5,359 bases of DNA from NCBI GenBank assembly GCA_021108055.1, contig JAIORR010000299.1, positions 1 to 5,359 of the forward strand, given 5' to 3'. Below the pieces are notes generated by a model. The model saw nothing but the letters and a program-made list of their open reading frames with translations, was not told the DNA's origin and ran no database searches. Within the stretch, counting starts at the first letter, position 1. Each line of letters starts with the position of its first letter. This DNA comes from Candidatus Cloacimonadota bacterium. GTDB taxonomy: Bacteria > Cloacimonadota > Cloacimonadia > Cloacimonadales > TCS61. Below are positions 1 to 4,968 of this stretch, piece by piece. A program made the position numbers and the translations under genes.

Positions 1-21
1 AGATGAGACAAATCTCTATTT

Positions 22-75
22 AACCATTCGGAAGGTCAAGAGAAACAAGAAGTCCTACAACCATTCCGAAGGTCA
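22..75. repeat. 17-bp direct repeat pair with CCGAAGGTC core
   Basis: Two copies of a 17-mer (AACCATTC[G/C]GAAGGTCA) lie at 22-38 and 59-75. They differ at one base and have a 37-bp period. The core CCGAAGGTC appears again at 174-182, inside the loop of a hairpin. The motif is itself partly palindromic (CCATTCCGAAGG). No gene explains it, so it looks like a non-coding intergenic repeat, possibly the edge of a larger dispersed family that continues left of the window. Its function is unknown. Confidence 0.6.
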
Positions 76-117
76 CTATTTGAGAAGCAACATTTTTTTC
101 ATAGCTGATTCTTTGTC

Positions 118-148
118 TGTAGAAATCTTATAGAAATAGATTTCTGCA
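118..148. other. Stem-loop downstream of the CPBP gene
   Basis: TGTAGAAATC (118-127) pairs with GATTTCTGCA (139-148), giving ten pairs of which one is a G-T wobble, around an 11-nt loop. It sits 55 bp past the stop codon of the CPBP gene and would lie in the 3' part of that transcript. No T-run follows on either strand, so an intrinsic terminator is not supported. A 3' mRNA structure or part of the neighbouring repeat cluster is equally possible. Confidence 0.4.
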
Positions 149-155
149 AGTTTCG

Positions 156-192
156 CTTAAGATTTGGCACAAGCCGAAGGTCTTGTGTTAAG
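156..192. other. Nested stem-loop carrying CCGAAGGT in its loop
   Basis: CACAAG (168-173) pairs with CTTGTG (182-187) around the 8-nt loop CCGAAGGT. An outer pair of arms, CTTAA (156-160) and TTAAG (188-192), is separated from the inner stem by a 7-nt bulge on one side. The structure begins 11 bp beyond the CPBP stop codon and is the nearest structured element to its 3' end. It lacks a poly-U tail, so the call as a terminator is weak. The loop shares its sequence with the direct repeats at 22-75. Confidence 0.4.
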
Positions 193-202
193 TCGCTTAG
201 TA

Positions 203-979
203 TTAGCTTTTCATCCAGATTGTTTTTCTGTTTACTTCCAATTTTAATCCTTTTTTCTTTTTGTATAAAATAGTTCCAACGATGATCATTGCAATTGTTA
301 ACACTCTAAACGCATTCGAATAAATTCCTCCAAGTGCATTTTCTCCAGCCGAAAATAACATCCAGAATAGGTTCATGAATAAGTGTAGAAAAATAGGAAT
401 CCACAAGTTATTCTTCCATTCAATATATGCCCATGCAAACAAAATGGCACCAAGAAAGGTTGTAATAAATATTCCAATCAAAGTTGCCATTTCTAAACTC
501 TGATATAAATGACCGGCAGCAAATAATAATGCTCCTATCAAAATTGCTGGAATAAATCCAATTTTTGTGAATCTATATATCTGACCGAATAGTACACCTC
601 GGAAGTATAGTTCTTCAAAGAACGCAGCGGAAAAAGCTCCGATAAATATTTTATTCCAGGTTATTTGGGTATTAAATTCAAATACAATAAAATAGCCTAT
701 CAACATTGGAATTGTGCATATCAGAGCTATAATAATTCCTTTCAATAAGTTTTTGCCGATTCCCAAACTTTCAAAAAAGATATTTCTTTTATGTATTAAA
801 AATACTCCCAGGAAAAGCAGTGTACCAATAATGAGATAAGTTAAAAAGAAACTTATTGTTTTTATTTTCAGGGAATCCGTAAGGTATTTGTAAATAATTG
901 AGAAAAAAAACTCACAACAAAAATAATATAATCCGAATGAGATTAGAGTAATCGCTACAATTTTTAGTGTATTTTTCAT
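203..979 (-). CDS. CPBP family intramembrane metalloprotease (CAAX/Abi type)
   Basis: This 258-residue, very hydrophobic protein has about eight predicted membrane segments and belongs to the CPBP (CAAX protease and bacteriocin-processing) family, whose members cleave or modify substrates inside the membrane. All three signature motifs are visible: EExxxRG at residues 122-128 (EELYFRG), FxxxH at 153-157 (FAAGH) and HxxxN at 199-203 (HLFMN). Glu122/Glu123, His157 and His199 should form the metal site, so the enzyme looks intact. The tail from about residue 239 is lysine-rich and probably cytoplasmic. The ATG is preceded by AGGAAG at 985-990 with a 5-nt spacer. The gene lies on the same strand as, and 224 bp downstream of, the LytTR regulator gene, with a fold-back element between them, so it is probably a separate transcript. 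It is more AT-rich than the regulators. Family members include prenyl-protein proteases, bacteriocin self-immunity factors and regulated proteases; the substrate here cannot be inferred. Confidence 0.92.
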   Translation of the reverse strand: MKNTLKIVAITLISFGLYYFCCEFFFSIIYKYLTDSLKIKTISFFLTYLIIGTLLFLGVFLIHKRNIFFESLGIGKNLLKGIIIALICTIPMLIGYFIVFEFNTQITWNKIFIGAFSAAFFEELYFRGVLFGQIYRFTKIGFIPAILIGALLFAAGHLYQSLEMATLIGIFITTFLGAILFAWAYIEWKNNLWIPIFLHLFMNLFWMLFSAGENALGGIYSNAFRVLTIAMIIVGTILYKKKKGLKLEVNRKTIWMKS

Positions 980-1028
980 ATCATCTTCCTTATTTCGATA
1001 ACGTGGGTTAAATTTAAAAACCAGAGCT

Positions 1029-1048
1029 TTGATTTAGTGTTAAATCAA
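1029..1048. promoter_or_regulatory. 20-bp palindrome upstream of the CPBP gene
   Basis: TTGATTTA (1029-1036) and TAAATCAA (1041-1048) are a perfect 8-bp inverted repeat around GTGT. It lies 50-69 bp upstream of the CPBP start codon, a position that fits an operator for a dimeric regulator. An RNA hairpin in the leader is also possible. I found no convincing -35/-10 pair beside it, so the regulatory call is inference; only the symmetry is observed. Confidence 0.35.
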
Positions 1049-1060
1049 TCTTGGAACTAT

Positions 1061-1185
1061 GTATTTGATTTCCAATTCCGCTTAGCTCCCCTTTGGCTTG
1101 TCACGACGTATCTGACCACTCACGAGTGGATTAGAGGATGCGGAAAGGGGAGATTAAGATGGGTTTTATAATTAAAATCAAATAC
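1061..1185. repeat. Nested fold-back (MITE/REP-like) intergenic element
   Basis: Three inverted repeats are nested. The outer arms are GTATTTGATTT (1061-1071) and AAATCAAATAC (1175-1185), perfect over 11 bp. The middle arms are at 1081-1097 and 1140-1158, sharing CTTA and CTCCCCTTT with their reverse complement. A central 6-bp palindrome, CCACTC/GAGTGG, lies at 1116-1129. The element fills most of the spacer between the regulator stop codon and the CPBP gene and has no coding capacity. It resembles a miniature fold-back or REP-type repeat. It could also end the upstream operon's transcript, although no T-run follows it. No flanking target-site duplication is obvious. Confidence 0.55.
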
Positions 1186-1203
1186 TTTAAAACATTCGTG
1201 ACA

Positions 1204-1935
1204 CTAATAAAGTTTGTCTCGATAGTCCCGGCTAACCGGCAGCTCAGTCTGTTCTTTATCAGTAAGTTTTACCACCCATTTACGGGAAGATAATTTAAAT
1301 ACTTCACCGATATATTTTTGATTAATTAAATTGCTTCTGTGTAATCGCAAGAATCCAGCTCCCAATTCATCTTCCAATTCAGTAAGGGTTTTGCTGATCA
1401 GGTATTTCTTTTGGAAGAGATGAACTTCTGTGTATTTATTATCAGCATGCAGATAATAGATTTCGTCCGAATTAATAAAGATGATGCGATTTGAAATATG
1501 CACAGCAAGTCGGGGTACAGCGGGTTTAGCCATATCACGCATCAGATTTTGCATCATGTTCTGCCATTGCGAATTTTGCTGAAAACGTTCCAGTTTATCG
1601 ATGGCTTTCTGCAGCTTCCGGTTGGAAATGGGTTTAAGCAGATAGTCGATAGTATGCAAATCAAAAGCACGCAGGGCATGTTCGTCGTAGGCTGTGGTGA
1701 AGACAATTAATGGCAGGTAATCCAATTTAGATAGAACCTGAAATCCGTCTAACCCCGGCATTTGAATATCCAGAAAGACAAGATCGGGACGCAATTTGTT
1801 AATTTTTTTCACTGCTTCGATGCCGTTTACAGCTTTGTCGATAATAGTAATTTTATCTTCAAAGCCCTTCAGTGATCTTTCCAGTTTTTGCATGGCAATG
1901 GATTCATCTTCTACCAGAACTGCTTTATACATCAT
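1204..1935 (-). CDS. LytTR-family DNA-binding response regulator
   Basis: This 243-residue protein is a two-component response regulator of the LytR/AlgR type. The N-terminal receiver domain (about 3-118) has the acidic cluster E9-D10-E11, the phospho-acceptor Asp56 in DLVFLD, the switch Thr80 in FTTAYD and the conserved Lys101-Pro102. A linker (119-140) leads into a LytTR DNA-binding domain (about 141-243) with the family hallmarks FLRLHRSNLIN near 195-205 and LPVSRDYRDKL near 232-242. LytTR proteins bind direct repeats in promoters through a beta-rich fold. The start ATG overlaps the kinase stop codon as TAATG, and a second ATG follows immediately. AGGA at 1945-1948, inside the kinase gene, can serve as ribosome binding site. 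Overlap and family pairing make the upstream kinase its partner. All key residues are present. Its targets are unknown; its own operon and the CPBP gene downstream are the obvious candidates. Confidence 0.95.
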   Translation of the reverse strand: MMYKAVLVEDESIAMQKLERSLKGFEDKITIIDKAVNGIEAVKKINKLRPDLVFLDIQMPGLDGFQVLSKLDYLPLIVFTTAYDEHALRAFDLHTIDYLLKPISNRKLQKAIDKLERFQQNSQWQNMMQNLMRDMAKPAVPRLAVHISNRIIFINSDEIYYLHADNKYTEVHLFQKKYLISKTLTELEDELGAGFLRLHRSNLINQKYIGEVFKLSSRKWVVKLTDKEQTELPVSRDYRDKLY

Positions 1936-2966
1936 TATTTTCCATCCTGTTTTATCACGATTTCCGCAAGCGTACCGGTTTCAAACGGGATCAGTCTGAA
2001 ACTTGCTTTTCCCTGGTAGTGAATATTTAGAAGTTGAGTCAGGGCTTTTAAACCAAATCCTGTTTCGTACTTCTTTGGTAATGAACTGCCGGTGTTGAAA
2101 ACAGAAAGCACAGTATTTCCCGCTTTATTTCCAATCTTAAGTTCTACTCTTCCACCTTCCACGGCAGTAGAAATTCCATGCTTGATGGCATTTTCCACTA
2201 AAGTTAAAAGTAACAGAGGTGGTAAGTTAAAATTATTAACTTCATTAGAAATGGAAAAATCCAGTCTTTCTCCGAAGCGTATTTTTTCTATTTCCAGGTA
2301 ATCCTGTATTGCTTCAATCTCGTGGTTCAAGTCAATTTCGGAAATGTCAGCCGCACTAAGTGTATAACGTAATAGTTCGGAAAGCTGTTGCAGCATGTTA
2401 TCTGCTTTTTTCGGAAAGGTGTGGATCAATCCCGAGATAGAGTTTAAGGTGTTAAAGAGGAAATGAGGATTTATCCTGGTTCGAAGCGAGATGAGTTCCG
2501 CATTTGTGCGAGCTTGTTTTTCTTCCAGCCACTGGATCTTGCGAGCGTGGATTTTTCCCAGAAGGGTGAAGAGACCATAAGCACTAATGCCAAAAATCAG
2601 ACTAATCGAGAGGAAAAAGGTGAGATTGGCAGATTTGAAAAATGATATTTGATAACCATATATATAGGAAATTATTCTGGTTCCCAAAACTCCACCCCAG
2701 ATACTTGCCAGTAAAATAGCAATGAAAGCACTTACGATCTTAAGCCAGTTACTTAACTTGACAATATCCAGTAGATGAAGGGAAAAATAGATAGAGAAGC
2801 CGATACAGTTGGAAAAAATCCAATCAATCTGAAAAAGCCTGAATTTACCTATTTGATGACTTTGTTCAATTAATATTGTAATGAGGATACTTATAACGAG
2901 ATTCACCAGAAGCAGGATTCCCAACTTTTTGGGTTCAAACGCATTTTTAAAAAAATTATATTTCAT
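1935..2966 (-). CDS. LytS-type membrane sensor histidine kinase
   Basis: This 343-residue sensor kinase belongs to the His_kinase/LytS class that pairs with LytTR regulators. Four hydrophobic segments (about 14-33, 50-67, 74-96, 115-137) form a short membrane region with little extracytoplasmic sequence. It is not recognisable as the 5TM-LYT, 7TM or GAF sensor modules. A short helical linker (about 138-160) precedes the phospho-acceptor motif INPHFLFNTLNSI, with His168. The HATPase domain has LPPLLLLTLVENAIKHG (248-264, N-box Asn259) and the glycine box GFGLKAL (303-309). All catalytic motifs are intact. The ATG is preceded by GGAAG at 2973-2977 with a 6-nt spacer. The gene follows the TPR gene by 40 bp and overlaps the regulator gene by one base, indicating co-transcription. 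With so little exposed sequence, the signal may be sensed within the membrane or through a partner such as the exported TPR protein. That partnership is inference. Confidence 0.95.
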   Translation of the reverse strand: MKYNFFKNAFEPKKLGILLLVNLVISILITILIEQSHQIGKFRLFQIDWIFSNCIGFSIYFSLHLLDIVKLSNWLKIVSAFIAILLASIWGGVLGTRIISYIYGYQISFFKSANLTFFLSISLIFGISAYGLFTLLGKIHARKIQWLEEKQARTNAELISLRTRINPHFLFNTLNSISGLIHTFPKKADNMLQQLSELLRYTLSAADISEIDLNHEIEAIQDYLEIEKIRFGERLDFSISNEVNNFNLPPLLLLTLVENAIKHGISTAVEGGRVELKIGNKAGNTVLSVFNTGSSLPKKYETGFGLKALTQLLNIHYQGKASFRLIPFETGTLAEIVIKQDGK

Positions 2967-3006
2967 GATTTACTTCCAAAATATTACCGGCTATGAGTCA
3001 ATATTT

Positions 3007-4554
3007 TTAATGAGAAATCCAATTTGCCAATAATTCGGGAATGAGAAAATTTTTGTTACCTGTACGAAACTCTTTACTTTTGCTCAGATCTATTTCCAGA
3101 CTTTGATTAAGATACTGAACATGAGGCCAGTGGCAGATTTCAGATCTAAGAATGAATTTCTTATCATTAACCAAATTACCTTTGAAATCGGTGAAATCCC
3201 AATAAAATCGATGCTTCCCGCAATCTATACTGGCTCCGGTTACAGCATCGATGTTACGGAATTTGGAGCTTTCTGCCCATCGACGAAGATTCATCTGCTT
3301 TTCTTTAACATGAGCTGCAAACCCGGAAATATAGATGGTCTTGATATAATTTCCTGCTTCATCTTCAATCCAGACTGCTGTTTGCGGTGCGATCTGATCG
3401 CGATAGCCCAGAGTCATCTCAATCTTCAAATAATCACCTTCCGGCTTTGGTTGATCGATGGGGCTTTTTGTAGTTAGAAACAGAGGAAGAAGTTTTTGTT
3501 TTTCTTCATCCGATTCTGCATTGTAACCTGCTTCAGCTAATTCATAAACTTGCTGCATTTTTTTTGCTTGTTTTAGAAGATAGCTTGCTTCAGCTTTTAT
3601 TTCATTGGATTTTCCCTGTTCTGAAAGATAAGTTAAATCTTCGATTCCTGTATTTAGACTATTAACAAAAAATGGTAGATTAATTGCTACCGACCCGCGC
3701 AAAAAACGAATTTCATCATTATCGGGTGCAAGTTCTACGCAATGGGAGAGAACCTCGAAAACTTCATGTGCCAGAGAAGCACGGTTAGTTACATCTTCTG
3801 CTATAGAATCATCGTAATCCTGTCCGGCAATATTTCCCAAAGTGCGGGCATAGATCAGATATAGTTCCAGATTAGTAGAATCCTGCCGGGCAGCGATCCT
3901 GAAATGATGTAACGCTTCCCTCAATTGACCGTTTTCCAGTTTTTGCATCGCTTTTTTGTAACTGTCTCCGGATTCTTCGGGGGCAGATTCAGCGGCTAAT
4001 TTTTCATATTGAGCTTTCGCATCCTCATAATATGAAGAATCTTTTCCATACATCACGATAAATTTAAAGCATGATTTTGCTTTTTCCTGCTCTTTGTTCT
4101 TAAGATATCCTAATCCTAAATAGTAGCTGGAAGTGAGGTAGATCCGGCTATTCCAGCCAAAACGATCTTGAATGAATTTCAGATCGTTCATTGCCTGCTT
4201 CAATTTGCCCATAAATTTTGGAACGTTAACGCCCAGTATCCCTCGATAAAGAGTTGCATACATGTGTTCCGGCTCGATTTCCAGTGCTTTATCAAATTGT
4301 TTGAAAGATTTGTCGGAGAGCATTCCCGCTTTCAAGAAACCGGATTGTCCTGCCAATTGGCTTAGATATAAACCATATTGAGCATAGGCATCGGCAGATT
4401 GCGGATGTTCGGTGATTGCACTTTTCATGATTTCGACTGCCTGCTTCAAATCACCGGATTGTGCAGCGACCTGAGAGTTGGATATGTATTCTTCTACTGT
4501 TTCGGCAAAAAGCAGAGAACTTAATCCAATCATTAGAAATAATAATTTTTTCAT
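3007..4554 (-). CDS. Exported TPR protein with C-terminal DUF2271-like domain
   Basis: This 515-residue protein begins with a signal peptide (MKKLLFLMIGLSSLLFA, likely cleaved near residue 17; no lipobox Cys follows), so it should be exported to the periplasm. Residues about 24-340 are helical tetratricopeptide-type repeats (for example AVEIMKSAITEHPQSADAYAQ and the helix ending KALEIEPEHMYA), a scaffold for protein binding. They fall into two similar halves, about 24-188 and 198-338. The C-terminal part (about 375-510) matches my knowledge of DUF2271: an AVWIEDEAGNYIKTIYI strand pair, LRRW at 423-426, DAVTGAS at 436-442 and the FYWDFTDFKGNLV strand. DAVTGAS resembles the Dxx[S/T]GA[T/S] motif to which ApbE transferases attach FMN, here with Ser rather than Thr at the acceptor position; no ApbE gene is in view. 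A strong AGGAGGT at 4561-4567 supports the start. As first gene of the operon with the kinase and regulator, it may be their sensor partner or envelope cofactor. The exact function is unknown. Confidence 0.9.
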   Translation of the reverse strand: MKKLLFLMIGLSSLLFAETVEEYISNSQVAAQSGDLKQAVEIMKSAITEHPQSADAYAQYGLYLSQLAGQSGFLKAGMLSDKSFKQFDKALEIEPEHMYATLYRGILGVNVPKFMGKLKQAMNDLKFIQDRFGWNSRIYLTSSYYLGLGYLKNKEQEKAKSCFKFIVMYGKDSSYYEDAKAQYEKLAAESAPEESGDSYKKAMQKLENGQLREALHHFRIAARQDSTNLELYLIYARTLGNIAGQDYDDSIAEDVTNRASLAHEVFEVLSHCVELAPDNDEIRFLRGSVAINLPFFVNSLNTGIEDLTYLSEQGKSNEIKAEASYLLKQAKKMQQVYELAEAGYNAESDEEKQKLLPLFLTTKSPIDQPKPEGDYLKIEMTLGYRDQIAPQTAVWIEDEAGNYIKTIYISGFAAHVKEKQMNLRRWAESSKFRNIDAVTGASIDCGKHRFYWDFTDFKGNLVNDKKFILRSEICHWPHVQYLNQSLEIDLSKSKEFRTGNKNFLIPELLANWISH

Positions 4555-4560
4555 TTTTTA

Positions 4561-4567
4561 ACCTCCT
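4561..4567 (-). promoter_or_regulatory. Strong ribosome binding site of the TPR operon
   Basis: The minus strand reads AGGAGGT followed by six A/T bases and then the ATG at 4552-4554. This is a near-perfect Shine-Dalgarno at good spacing. It fixes the start codon that gives a complete signal peptide. Confidence 0.8.
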
Positions 4568-4569
4568 GT

Positions 4570-4611
4570 TTATCTGGTTCGGAAGTTAGCAGATAAGTTT
4601 AAATCAGTCAA
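4570..4611 (-). promoter_or_regulatory. Candidate promoter/operator of the TPR-kinase-regulator operon
   Basis: A 7-bp inverted repeat, TTATCTG (4570-4576) and CAGATAA (4590-4596), is separated by 13 bp and sits immediately upstream of the Shine-Dalgarno. On the minus strand TTGACT (4611-4606), then 17 bp, then TAACTT (4588-4583) could be -35 and -10 hexamers. The -35 is good; the -10 matches the consensus at only three of six positions. If the promoter is real, the two repeat arms flank the -10 and a repressor there would block initiation. The inverted repeat could also be a leader hairpin. Only the symmetry is certain. Confidence 0.25.
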
Positions 4612-4634
4612 TTTTGGAACGATGAAATGGCAAT

Positions 4635-4712
4635 TTATTGGTGTGAACCGTCAATATGTTTGAAATTAATTATCTTGCTGTTCAATTTAGCATGAAAAAT
4701 AAATCGTTTCAT
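4635..4712 (-). CDS. Possible 25-residue basic small protein
   Basis: A short open frame encodes a Lys/His/Ile-rich peptide starting MKRFIFHAKLNSK. Its main support is AAAAGGA at 4721-4727, placed 8 nt before the ATG. The open frame extends upstream to 4856 with another ATG, but that extension has no ribosome binding site and low-complexity Lys/Asn/Phe composition typical of chance translation of AT-rich DNA. No family is recognised and no membrane segment or motif is visible. If real, it would be a leader ORF about 80 bp upstream of the TPR gene. Chance is the more likely explanation. Confidence 0.18.
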   Translation of the reverse strand: MKRFIFHAKLNSKIINFKHIDGSHQ

Positions 4713-4850
4713 AACACATATCCTTTTAATATACTTAAACAAAACAATGGTAGGTTTGAAAAGATAATTTTTTTTTTTATTTGTCCAATGTATTCTATAA
4801 AAACCTTGCAGAAAAGAATACTTATTTTTGTTTTGCAACATATTATTAAG

Positions 4851-4880
4851 TAACACAAAGCTCCTGCTTTGCGACTGTTA
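4851..4880. other. Bulged hairpin upstream of the peptidase gene
   Basis: TAACA plus CAAAGC (4851-4861) pairs with GCTTTG (4866-4871) and TGTTA (4876-4880). This gives an 11-bp stem with a TCCT loop and a 4-nt CGAC bulge on the 3' side. It ends 88 bp before the peptidase start codon. No T-run follows on the plus strand, so it is not a typical terminator. It may be a leader structure or part of a dispersed palindromic repeat. Confidence 0.45.
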
Positions 4881-4897
4881 TTAAATGTAAGGAACAT

Positions 4898-4950
4898 CTA
4901 TTTGAGATTCTTCGTTAGTAACAGCAAGAAGAGCGTATCAGAATGACAGA
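4898..4950. repeat. Degenerate dispersed-repeat-like stretch
   Basis: The stretch combines GAGATTCTTCG (4904-4914) with TCAGAATGACAG (4939-4950). Together these resemble the widespread intergenic palindromic repeat family whose ends read GAGATTCTTCGC and GCTCAGAATGACA, here with a diverged interior. Its first part, CTATTTGAGA, also occurs at 76-85 next to the left-hand repeats. The family resemblance is from memory, not from a search. Confidence 0.35.
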
Positions 4951-4968
4951 AAAAGACTGGAGGAGAAA

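Larger units (their letters stand above)
4555..4968. other. AT-rich divergent intergenic region
   Basis: This 414-bp spacer separates the minus-strand TPR operon from the plus-strand peptidase gene, so it must hold both promoters. It contains the ribosome binding site and inverted repeat of the TPR gene, a weak small ORF (4635-4712), an 11-base T-tract (4768-4778) within a very AT-rich block, a bulged hairpin (4851-4880) and a degenerate repeat-like stretch (4898-4950). I found no tRNA, rRNA or riboswitch signature, and no convincing promoter for the plus-strand gene. Confidence 0.7.

Noticed and set aside
2..133. Open frame entering from the left edge on the plus strand, ending at TAG 131-133
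   Set aside because: Only 43 codons are visible, no motif is seen, and it runs through the direct repeats, so it is more likely spacer than the end of a gene. Sequence to the left would decide.
22..182. CRISPR-like reading of the spaced left-margin repeats
   Set aside because: There are only two near-identical 17-bp copies plus a 9-bp core, the spacing of the third differs, and no cas gene is present.
118..192. Rho-independent terminator for the CPBP gene
   Set aside because: Hairpins are present, but no T-run follows on the transcribed strand, so they are listed only as stem-loops.
1498..2645. Four plus-strand open frames of 60-70 codons
   Set aside because: All are antisense to the regulator and kinase genes, whose motifs are complete. 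They have no family resemblance.
3103..3477. 124-codon open frame on the plus strand
   Set aside because: It lies wholly antisense to the TPR/DUF2271 gene, has no recognisable domain and no clear ribosome binding site. The opposite strand has coherent domain content.
4600..4665. LytTR-type direct-repeat binding site upstream of the TPR gene
   Set aside because: Two GTTC-containing words occur on the minus strand, but they match the LytTR consensus poorly and are about 28 bp apart, unlike typical spacing.
4635..4856. 73-codon minus-strand frame in the AT-rich spacer, with overlapping frames on both strands
   Set aside because: Lys/Asn/Phe-rich composition from T/A tracts, no ribosome binding site at the distal start, and competing open frames over the same DNA. 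Only the 25-codon distal part has a plausible ribosome binding site.
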